From Bradyrhizobium diazoefficiens (lineage in GTDB: Bacteria; Pseudomonadota; Alphaproteobacteria; Rhizobiales; Xanthobacteraceae), in NCBI RefSeq assembly GCF_016616885.1, contig NZ_CP067102.1, positions 4,678,501 to 4,742,500 on the forward strand: 64,000 nt of DNA. Direction: 5' to 3'. How positions within the stretch are numbered: the first letter of the stretch is position 1; every line of letters begins with the position of its first letter. A model generated the notes under the pieces. It had not been told where the DNA came from and did not search any database. It was given only the letters and a program-made list of their open reading frames with translations. This document shows positions 57,570-64,000 of the stretch, in pieces. The position numbers and the translations under genes are program-made.

Positions 57570-60500
57570 ATGCGGATTGAGCGGCGCCACACCACTTCGG
57601 GACAGTCACCTTACGCCGGGATCGATTTCCGGCTGACCACGTCGGAGATCAGGAATCCCGACGGCTCGGTCGTGTTCAAAATGGACGGCGTCGAGGTCCC
57701 GACCGAATGGTCGCAGGTCGCCTCCGACGTGCTCGCCCAGAAGTATTTCCGCAAAGCCGGCGTCGCCGCGCGCCTGAAGAAGGTCGAGGAAGAGTCCGTC
57801 CCCTCCTTCCTGTGGCGCTCCGTGCCCGACACCGAGGCGCTAAGCCTCCTGCCCGAGAAGGAGCGCTATGTCAGCGAGCTCTCATCCAAGCAGGTGTTCG
57901 ACCGGTTGGCCGGCTGCTGGACCTATTGGGGCTGGAAGGGCGGCTACTTCACGTCCGACGAAGACGCCCAGACCTTCTATGACGAGCTCCGCTACATGCT
58001 CGCCATGCAGATGGTCGCGCCGAACTCGCCGCAATGGTTCAACACCGGTCTGCATTGGGCCTATGGCATCGACGGCCCCGGCCAGGGCCACTATTACGTC
58101 GACCCCTTCACCGGCAAGCTGACCAAGTCCAAGTCGGCCTACGAGCATCCGCAGCCGCACGCCTGCTTCATCCAGGGCGTCGGTGACGACCTCGTCAACG
58201 AAGGCGGCATCATGGACCTCTGGGTCCGCGAAGCCCGCCTGTTCAAGTACGGCTCCGGCACCGGCTCCAACTTCTCCCGCCTGCGCGGCGAAGGCGAAAA
58301 GCTCTCCGGCGGCGGCCGCTCGTCCGGCCTGATGAGCTTTCTCAAGATCGGCGACCGCGCTGCCGGCGCGATCAAGTCGGGCGGCACCACGCGCCGCGCC
58401 GCCAAGATGGTCGTCGTCGACGTCGATCACCCCGATATCGAGACCTATATCGACTGGAAGGTGAAGGAGGAGCAGAAGGTCGCCGCTCTCGTCACCGGAT
58501 CCAAGATCAACCAGAAGCACCTCAAGCTGGTGCTGAAGGCCTGCGTGAATTGCGAAGGCTCGGGCGATGATTGCTTCGACCCCGAGAAGAACCCAGCGCT
58601 CCGCCGGGAAATCAAGCTGGCTCGCCGTAGCTTGGTCCCCGACAACTACATCAAGCGGGTCATCCAATTTGCAAAACAGGGCTACAAGGACATCCAGTTC
58701 GACGTCTACGACACCGACTGGGATTCGGAAGCCTACCTCACCGTCTCCGGCCAGAACTCCAACAATTCGGTCTCGCTGAAGGACGACTTCCTCCGCGCCG
58801 TGGAAACCGATGGCGACTGGAATCTGAACGCCCGCACCTCCAAGAAGGTGACGAAGACGCTGAAGGCGCGCGACCTCTGGGAGAAAATCGGCTACGCCGC
58901 CTGGGCGTCGGCCGACCCGGGCCTGCACTTCAACACCACGATGAACGATTGGCACACCTGCAAGGCATCCGGCGACATCCGCGCGTCCAATCCGTGCTCG
59001 GAATACATGTTCCTGGACGACACGGCGTGCAACCTGGCGTCCGCCAACCTGCTGACGTTCTACAACACCACGACCAAGCAGTTCGACACCGCCGGCTATG
59101 AGCACCTCTGCCAGCTCTGGACCATCGTGCTCGAAATCTCCGTCATGATGGCGCAGTTCCCGTCCCGCGCGATCGCCGAGCTCTCCTACGAGTTCCGCAC
59201 GCTCGGCCTCGGCTACGCCAATATCGGCGGCCTCTTGATGACGATGGGTCTCTCTTATGACTCGAAGGAAGGCCGTGCGCTCTGCGGCGCGCTGACCGCC
59301 GTGATGACCGGCATCACTTACAAGACCTCGGCGGAGATGGCGGCCGAGCTCGGCACCTTCCCCGGCTACAAGAAGAACGCCGCGCACATGCTGCGCGTCA
59401 TCCGCAACCACCGCCGCGCCGCCCACGGCCAGTCCAATGGCTACGAGGCGCTCAGCGTCAACCCGGTGCCGCTCGACCTCGTCTCCTGCCCGCAAGGAGA
59501 CATCGTCACGCGTGCCCAGGCGGCCTGGGATGCGGCGCTCGAGCTCGGCGAGAAGCACGGCTATCGCAACGCCCAGACCACGGTGATCGCGCCGACCGGC
59601 ACGATCGGCCTCGTCATGGATTGCGACACCACCGGCATCGAGCCCGACTTCGCGCTGGTCAAATTCAAGAAGCTCGCCGGCGGCGGCTACTTCAAGATCA
59701 TCAACCGCGCGGTCCCCGCGGCGCTGCGCGCGCTCGGCTATCGCGAGAGCGAGATCGCGGAGATCGAGGCCTACGCCGTCGGCCACGGCTCGCTGTCCAA
59801 CGCGCCGGGCATCAACGCCTCGACGCTGAAGGCCAAGGGCTTTACCGATGAGGCCATTGCCAAGGTCGAGAAAGCCCTGCCGACCGCCTTCGACATCAAG
59901 TTCGCCTTCAACAGGTGGACCTTTGGCGAGGACTTTATCCGCGACCAGTTGGGCATCGGTGCCGAAGCGATCGCCGCCCCCGGCTTCGACCTGCTCCAGG
60001 CCGTGGGCTTCACCAAGCGCGAGATCGAGGCGGCCAACGTCCACATCTGCGGCGCGATGACGGTGGAAGGGGCCCCGCATCTGAAGGCGGAACATTACTC
60101 CGTGTTCGACTGCGCCAATCCCTGCGGCAAAATTGGAAAACGCTATCTGTCGGTCGAGAGCCACATCCGCATGATGGCGGCGGCCCAGCCCTTTATCTCG
60201 GGTGCGATCTCCAAGACCATCAACATGCCGAACGACGCAACTGTAGAGGACTGCAAGTCCGCCTACATGCTGTCGTGGAAGCTGGCGCTGAAGGCCAACG
60301 CGCTCTATCGCGACGGCTCCAAGCTCAGCCAGCCGCTCAACTCGCAGCTCATCAGCGATGACGACGACGAGGAGGATGCGGTCGAGGCGCTCTACGAGAA
60401 GCCGATGGCCGCGCGTGCCACCCAGGTCTCGGAGAAGATCGTCGAGAAGCTGGTCGAGCGCATCATCGTGATGCGCGAGCGCGAGAAGATGCCGGATCGC

Positions 60501-61343
60501 CGCAAGGGCTACACCCAGAAGGCGGTCGTCGGCGGCCACAAGGTCTATCTCCGTACCGGCGAATATGACGACGGCCGTCTCGGCGAGATCTTCATCGACA
60601 TGCACAAGGAAGGTGCGGCGCTGCGCTCCTTCATCAACAACTTCGCCATCGCGGTGTCGCTGGGCCTCCAGTACGGCGTGCCGCTCGACGAATATGTCGA
60701 TGCCTTCACCTTCACCCGCTTCGAGCCGGCGGGCCCGGTGCAGGGCAACGACAGCATCAAATACGCGACCTCGATCCTCGACTATGTCTTCCGCGAGCTG
60801 GCGGTGAGCTACATGTCGCGCTTCGATCTCGCCCATGTCGATCCGACCGAGTCGAACTTCGACGCGCTCGGCAAGGGCGTCGAGGAGGGCAAGGAGCCGG
60901 AGGAGCCGAACCACCAGGCGACCAGGCTGGTCTCGCGCGGCCTCACCCGCTCCCGCACCGACAACCTCGTGGTGATGCGCGGCGGCTCGGCCGCGGTCGT
61001 CTCCGGCAGCGACAACGCGCCTGCCGGCGGCAGCCGCGTCACCTCGCTCGCCTCGCACGGCGCCACCGCCCGCGGCGCCGGCGACGCGCTGGAAGGCGCG
61101 GTCGCGCTGAAGCAGGAAGCGAGCCACGACCTCTCGCCCACCGAGAAGCTGGAAGCCCTCCAGTGGAGCAAGGCCGGCAGCGCCGCAACGGTCGCCGCCC
61201 CCAGCAAGGCCGAGCGCCGCGCGGAAGCGAAAGCAAAAGGCTACGAAGGCGAGATGTGCAGCGAGTGCGGCAACTTCACGCTGGTGCGGAATGGCACCTG
61301 CATGAAGTGCGATACTTGCGGCAGCACGACGGGGTGTTCGTGA
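57570..61343 (+). CDS. nrdJ: Adenosylcobalamin-dependent (class II) ribonucleotide reductase
   Basis: A 1257-residue class II RNR that reduces ribonucleotides using a B12-derived radical and needs no oxygen. Visible are the N-terminal substrate-side cysteine ([10 protein letters not shown]), the radical-site motif [18 protein letters not shown], the P-loop-like [19 protein letters not shown] and a C-terminal reductant tail with paired cysteines ([13 protein letters not shown], ending TGCS) that may also bind zinc. It is longer than simple NrdJ, with an insert of unknown role between about 900 and 1010, typical of this Rhizobiales type. The start at 57570 is the family Met; a longer open frame upstream has no support. 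Confidence 0.95.
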   Translation: MRIERRHTTSGQSPYAGIDFRLTTSEIRNPDGSVVFKMDGVEVPTEWSQVASDVLAQKYFRKAGVAARLKKVEEESVPSFLWRSVPDTEALSLLPEKERYVSELSSKQVFDRLAGCWTYWGWKGGYFTSDEDAQTFYDELRYMLAMQMVAPNSPQWFNTGLHWAYGIDGPGQGHYYVDPFTGKLTKSKSAYEHPQPHACFIQGVGDDLVNEGGIMDLWVREARLFKYGSGTGSNFSRLRGEGEKLSGGGRSSGLMSFLKIGDRAAGAIKSGGTTRRAAKMVVVDVDHPDIETYIDWKVKEEQKVAALVTGSKINQKHLKLVLKACVNCEGSGDDCFDPEKNPALRREIKLARRSLVPDNYIKRVIQFAKQGYKDIQFDVYDTDWDSEAYLTVSGQNSNNSVSLKDDFLRAVETDGDWNLNARTSKKVTKTLKARDLWEKIGYAAWASADPGLHFNTTMNDWHTCKASGDIRASNPCSEYMFLDDTACNLASANLLTFYNTTTKQFDTAGYEHLCQLWTIVLEISVMMAQFPSRAIAELSYEFRTLGLGYANIGGLLMTMGLSYDSKEGRALCGALTAVMTGITYKTSAEMAAELGTFPGYKKNAAHMLRVIRNHRRAAHGQSNGYEALSVNPVPLDLVSCPQGDIVTRAQAAWDAALELGEKHGYRNAQTTVIAPTGTIGLVMDCDTTGIEPDFALVKFKKLAGGGYFKIINRAVPAALRALGYRESEIAEIEAYAVGHGSLSNAPGINASTLKAKGFTDEAIAKVEKALPTAFDIKFAFNRWTFGEDFIRDQLGIGAEAIAAPGFDLLQAVGFTKREIEAANVHICGAMTVEGAPHLKAEHYSVFDCANPCGKIGKRYLSVESHIRMMAAAQPFISGAISKTINMPNDATVEDCKSAYMLSWKLALKANALYRDGSKLSQPLNSQLISDDDDEEDAVEALYEKPMAARATQVSEKIVEKLVERIIVMREREKMPDRRKGYTQKAVVGGHKVYLRTGEYDDGRLGEIFIDMHKEGAALRSFINNFAIAVSLGLQYGVPLDEYVDAFTFTRFEPAGPVQGNDSIKYATSILDYVFRELAVSYMSRFDLAHVDPTESNFDALGKGVEEGKEPEEPNHQATRLVSRGLTRSRTDNLVVMRGGSAAVVSGSDNAPAGGSRVTSLASHGATARGAGDALEGAVALKQEASHDLSPTEKLEALQWSKAGSAATVAAPSKAERRAEAKAKGYEGEMCSECGNFTLVRNGTCMKCDTCGSTTGCS

Positions 61344-61398
61344 GGGGTAGAGCGCGAGACGATAGTTTGGCTTGGGCGGCATGGCCCAGCCATCTGCG

Positions 61399-61425
61399 AA
61401 GGGCGGCCCAAAAGGCCGCCCTTTC
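61399..61425 (+). terminator. Intrinsic terminator after nrdJ
   Basis: A perfect 10-bp stem (61399-61408 with 61414-61423) with a CAAAA loop is followed by a short T-rich run. Confidence 0.82.
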
Positions 61426-61537
61426 TGTTGCAATATCCACGAGAGGAATCCGCTTCCCTCGACGCCTCGCTATTGTTTCACAAGTTGAAAAGGTTGGATC
61501 ATTTTTCGAAGTCGGCCAGGAGCTGGGTTTACGCCGC

Positions 61538-61834
61538 GTGACAGCCCTGTCCATCAAAACATCCAAAGTAGGAAGTGAAGAAGTGCCAGTAGCCGAGATT
61601 GAAGTTGCCGGGCACGTGCTCGACTTCGGCGTTGGCAGCAAAGTTACTGCAATCCATAGCAAGAAGGCATTGATTCCTGCTTTCGCAAGAACCATGAAGG
61701 ACGCCAATTGTTCGATGTTTGATTTCACATACCAACCGAACAATTTCTCGTTTGTCGCCATCAGCGTTGATCACGTCAACGTCCCTGCGCAGGAGATCAC
61801 TTTGGTGATTTGCTTAGCAAGCTATAGAAAATAA
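61538..61834 (+). CDS. Hypothetical protein, AT-richer than neighbours
   Basis: A 98-residue frame from a GTG start. It has no membrane segment and reads like a soluble beta-rich protein (VPVAEIEVAGHVLDFGVGSKV, then FVAISVDHVNVPAQ). GC content is clearly lower than in flanking genes, which suggests recent acquisition. There is no convincing ribosome binding site, and the frame is open further upstream, so the start is uncertain and it could be a gene fragment. No family recognised. Confidence 0.4.
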   Translation: MTALSIKTSKVGSEEVPVAEIEVAGHVLDFGVGSKVTAIHSKKALIPAFARTMKDANCSMFDFTYQPNNFSFVAISVDHVNVPAQEITLVICLASYRK

Positions 61835-61858
61835 TTCGGGGCCTGCTAACTCAAGCAA

Positions 61859-62004
61859 CCCGTAGGATGGGTAGAGCGTTTGCGAAACCCATCATTCCGC
61901 GACGGCTATTGATGAACTCCGCTCTGCCATCCTACACGCTTCCTCGTACATTGGAGCTTGCAGCCCGTAGGATGGGTTGAGCCCGTGCGAAACCCATCCT
62001 ACGC
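61859..62004. repeat. Two copies of a GTAGGATGGGT dispersed repeat
   Basis: Copy one (61859-61901) and copy two (61963-62004) share GTAGGATGGGT-GAGC and GCGAAACCCATC parts. Copy two has perfect 12-bp inverted arms (61967-61978 with 61991-62002) and would form a hairpin. A third copy lies at 62733. Such units are common in intergenic DNA of this group. Confidence 0.85.
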
Positions 62005-62136
62005 GCCGCTGGCCCTCGATATGGTCGATGACGCGGATCATCGTCAGCATCGACTCGGTTTGTTGGCTCCATCTGCGTGAGGTCCCTGCAAGCGTGGCCC
62101 GGATGTCGCCCGCGCTCCATCCGGGCCACTCGCTCC

Positions 62137-62340
62137 TCACCGCTCATCATTGGCCACCGCTTTGCAGCGTGCCCGTCTTGCAGCTTGCCTTGCCGCTCTC
62201 CTCGCAACCCAGCGCGCGCGAAACTGTTTTGCGGCACGAAAGGTCCGCGGTGCCACCACCTGAAAGGCCAAAGAGGCTATTCCGGCGACCACCCCTTTCA
62301 CCACGTCGAAAGCGAAATCGGGTCCAAAATACTCCCACAC
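62137..62340 (-). CDS. Small basic protein with hydrophobic N-terminal half
   Basis: A 67-residue protein from a GTG start with an ideal AAGGAGG seven bases upstream. The N-terminal half is hydrophobic (FDVVKGVVAGIASLAF) and the C-terminal half is Arg/Ala-rich (ARWVARRAARQAARRAR), so it may be membrane-attached and bind nucleic acid or acidic lipids. No family recognised. The strong ribosome binding site is the main support. Confidence 0.55.
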   Translation of the reverse strand: MWEYFGPDFAFDVVKGVVAGIASLAFQVVAPRTFRAAKQFRARWVARRAARQAARRARCKAVANDER

Positions 62341-62398
62341 GACCCTGCCTCCTTCTCGCGAAGGCTCCGCCGGGCGGAATGGGCAGATTGCGAACATG

Positions 62399-62426
62399 AA
62401 AAAGCCCCGTCCGTCACCGGCGGGGC
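62399..62426 (-). terminator. Minus-strand intrinsic terminator
   Basis: On the minus strand GCCCCG (62426-62421) pairs with CGGGGC (62409-62404), followed by five T (62403-62399). It implies a transcript entering from the right, though no secure gene lies there. Confidence 0.75.
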
Positions 62427-62452
62427 CTCGGGAAACTCTCTGTGCGCCTTGT

Positions 62453-62542
62453 TCAGCGCACGCGAAATCTCTCGGTACACCCGCTCATGGTGGACTCGAT
62501 GAACCAGCTGCAAAGCATGGCCGTGAGATGAAAAACGCCCAT
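62453..62542 (-). CDS. Possible 29-residue peptide or small RNA
   Basis: A short frame starting MGVFHLTAMLCSWF ends 27 bp before the minus-strand terminator. It has one mildly hydrophobic stretch and no clear ribosome binding site. The terminated transcript could equally be a noncoding RNA. Confidence 0.25.
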   Translation of the reverse strand: MGVFHLTAMLCSWFIESTMSGCTERFRVR

Positions 62543-62842
62543 AGCGATCACCCAGAAATTTCGAAATGCGAAGGCGCCAGATGCGCAATGCCAAACGTGC
62601 GCATGAGAGGCCTGATGGCGGCAGATAAACAGACGGGACGGCGGCCGTCTGTAGCGTAATTCACAATTGCTGTATGACATTTTTTGGGCGCAGTGCGGTT
62701 GGCCCTGCCGCTGCGCCCGCCAACACCCGCATAGCCCGTAGGATGGGTGGAGCGGAGCGATACCCATCATCAGTCGTTCGGCAAAGCGATGGGTTTCGCA
62801 AGGGCTCAACCCATCCTACGAGCCGCGCAAGACAAAACCGGA
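62543..62842. repeat. Gap holding third dispersed repeat copy
   Basis: No supported gene. It contains a third GTAGGATGGGT unit, expanded to 62733-62822 with inverted arms at 62738-62748 and 62809-62819 and an internal GATGGGTTTCGCAAGGGC part, plus an 8-bp GC hairpin (GGGCGCAG/CTGCGCCC) just before it. Confidence 0.7.
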
Positions 62843-63139
62843 TCACGGCTGTTCCTGCAGGATCGGTGCACCGAGTTCGTCGAAACGGAAGAGCTGAAAG
62901 ACCCGCTGGCCGTTGAAGTCGAGGATTCTCAAATCATCGGTCTCGTGCAGATTGCTTTCGACCGCATGAAAATGCCCGCCATAGCGCTCCCTGGCGAGCG
63001 ACAACGGAACCTCAAACGCGACGAACTTGCCGATCCCTTTCTGACTGAGCACCTCAAGAACCTTCTGATCCTGTAGGGACTCATGCGAGGTGAGAATGAG
63101 CAGCGGACCGCTCGCCGTAAGCAGCAAAAGCGACTTCAT
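62843..63139 (-). CDS. Conserved hypothetical protein
   Basis: A 98-residue soluble protein beginning MKSLLLLTASGPLLILTS, with a conserved-looking HAVESNLHETDDLRILDFNG segment and an FRFDELG ending. I recognise it as a Bradyrhizobium-type conserved hypothetical protein but know no function. A strong AAGGAGG lies six bases before the ATG. It sits alone between repeats. Confidence 0.75.
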   Translation of the reverse strand: MKSLLLLTASGPLLILTSHESLQDQKVLEVLSQKGIGKFVAFEVPLSLARERYGGHFHAVESNLHETDDLRILDFNGQRVFQLFRFDELGAPILQEQP

Positions 63140-63167
63140 CGGGGCCTCCTTCGCAATTGCGGTGCCA

Positions 63168-63250
63168 GTGCACTAAATTGATCCGCTATCGCCGCCCTGC
63201 TGGATTTCCGGCATCGGCTCACGTTTGGTGGGCGGCATAATTTAGTGCAC
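63168..63250. repeat. Short element with perfect 12-bp terminal inverted repeats
   Basis: GTGCACTAAATT (63168-63179) and its exact complement (63239-63250) enclose 59 bp, which itself contains a 7-bp GC inverted pair (63191-63197 with 63230-63236). It resembles a miniature inverted-repeat element or a long structured RNA. Confidence 0.7.
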
Positions 63251-63356
63251 CGTCACCGTATACCGCAGCTCGACGAGCGCGCGCGGTCTTGTCTCGCCGA
63301 AGCTCGGCGAGTGAATGCGGACAAGTCCTCGAGCACCTGAATTTGAGTATCGGACT

Positions 63357-63650
63357 TCAGTACCCGGACTTTGTGCTCGAGCCAGTGGCTGGCCTCGTGC
63401 TTGCGCCGGTGGTTTGACCTGGAGCGTAGTTGGACGCGCCGGCGTGGGTCTTCTTCGAGGATTTCGCGTGGTGCATCGCGTGATGCATCTTATGTCCGGG
63501 AGCGTAGCTGGAAGCGCCCGGCTCGCCTTTCTTGGAACCCGTTTGCTGCATCTCCTGGCCAGGCGCCTTGCTCGATACGCCCTGAGCCAGCACGGCCGGT
63601 GCCATGGCCATGGCAACAGCAGCAGAGAGCGCGATGATCGTCGTTTTCAT
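63357..63650 (-). CDS. Small exported protein with APGQ/APGH repeats
   Basis: A 97-residue protein with a signal peptide (TIIALSAAVAMAMAPAVLAQ) and a hydrophilic mature part built on SxYAPGxxM-type units (SKAPGQEM, SSYAPGHKMHH, SNYAPGQ) and a His/Lys-rich centre. The function is unknown; such small hydrophilic periplasmic proteins are common stress products in Bradyrhizobium. GGAGGAGG precedes the ATG at 63650, and an EcfG promoter lies just upstream. Confidence 0.8.
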   Translation of the reverse strand: MKTTIIALSAAVAMAMAPAVLAQGVSSKAPGQEMQQTGSKKGEPGASSYAPGHKMHHAMHHAKSSKKTHAGASNYAPGQTTGASTRPATGSSTKSGY

Positions 63651-63680
63651 GATGTCCTCCTCCGACAAGCCCCCCAATGC

Positions 63681-63706
63681 AACGAAATGATCCCGATGCC
63701 CGTTCC
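63681..63706 (-). promoter_or_regulatory. EcfG-type promoter for small exported protein
   Basis: On the minus strand GGAAC (63706-63702), a 17-base spacer and CGTT (63684-63681) match the EcfG consensus and lie 30 bp before the start codon. Confidence 0.78.
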
Positions 63707-63872
63707 TTCGAACGAATGTTCATGAGTGTAGGATTCCCAGCCGGGAGCGCAGGGAGGAAGACGGTTGGCCTGTGGAATGACGCGTTTGGAGGGAGAGGAA
63801 CCAATCAACCTCCATTGCTTTGGGATGTGCTGCCCTCCATTGCCGATGGTAGTGGCAGGTTGAGAGGCGAAA

Positions 63873-64000
63873 ATGTTCCTGATGGGACTTGGCGCGCTGC
63901 TCATCTTCGGCGGACTGCTCTACATGGTGCGCGCCACGATTTGGCGGGGCCCCCTTAGCGGTCGGGATTCGTCTCGACCCGTTCGCGGCACGCTTGAACC
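63873..64000 (+). CDS. Small membrane protein, cut by window end
   Basis: An open frame beginning MFLMGLGALLIFGGLLYMVR continues past base 64000. It has one membrane helix and a polar tail (RATIWRGPLSGRDSSRPVRG). GAGAGG lies just upstream of the ATG. No family recognised; the rest of the gene is outside the window. Confidence 0.6.
   Translation, partial: MFLMGLGALLIFGGLLYMVRATIWRGPLSGRDSSRPVRGTLE

Noticed and set aside
57882..61433. Very long antisense open frame across nrdJ
   Set aside because: It mirrors the codon pattern of a confidently identified gene; its product is low-complexity Arg/Asp/Ala/Gly sequence with no domains.
62691..62723. GC hairpin next to a T6 run as a terminator
   Set aside because: The T run precedes the hairpin on the plus strand and becomes an A run on the minus strand, so neither orientation fits.

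Overview
This window is high-GC alphaproteobacterial chromosome, most likely Bradyrhizobium or a close Nitrobacteraceae relative. The evidence is the gene content and order (rne, amidase, PBP1A and prfB together; aroQ, accB, accC, aat, a DUF2155 gene and an NDUFA12 gene), typical families (DUF1236, DUF5666, DUF6502, BA14K, CHASE3 and HWE kinases), a B12-dependent ribonucleotide reductase, and promoters matching the EcfG general stress sigma factor. I see no rRNA, tRNA, CRISPR array, intact insertion sequence or prophage.

Layout. 1-3.6 kb: the end of an MFS transporter, a DoxX-like membrane protein, and a methyl-accepting chemotaxis protein. 3.8-12.1 kb: a large AsmA/DUF3971 envelope protein, a peroxiredoxin with a histone-like tail, an M23 peptidase, and a DUF6502-DUF5666 operon. 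12.2-16.4 kb: a polysaccharide synthesis and export operon whose first large gene fuses a GT4 glycosyltransferase to an ABC-2 permease, followed by its ATPase and a second glycosyltransferase. 16.5-19.8 kb: an orphan LivK-type binding protein, an EamA transporter and a beta-hydroxyacid dehydrogenase. 19.8-28.9 kb: prfB (with the programmed +1 frameshift), mrcA and amiC on the minus strand, divergent from rne. The rne product carries a striking His/Asp-rich insertion in its S1 domain.

28.9-33.0 kb is a variable segment: a truncated cupin regulator and a truncated MFS gene meet head to head at what looks like a deletion scar, followed by a D-amino-acid-oxidase-like gene, dctA and bioY. 33.0-52.0 kb is a conserved backbone (aminotransferase, M48 protease, DsbA, aroQ, accB, accC, aat, DUF2155, NDUFA12). 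It is interrupted by a DUF1236 stress gene, a three-gene phosphorelay behind an EcfG-type promoter, and a block with a BASS transporter, divergent ampR/class A beta-lactamase, a GlxA regulator with its DJ-1 partner, and a GST. 52-56.8 kb: a glycine-rich BA14K protein, a response regulator with a hybrid kinase, and an EamA transporter. 57.6-61.3 kb: nrdJ. 61.3-64 kb: a repeat-rich, gene-poor stretch with small genes, one behind an EcfG-type promoter, ending in a gene cut by the window edge.

Start codons were chosen from ribosome binding sites and family length. Identifications come from motif and family recognition, not from database searches.
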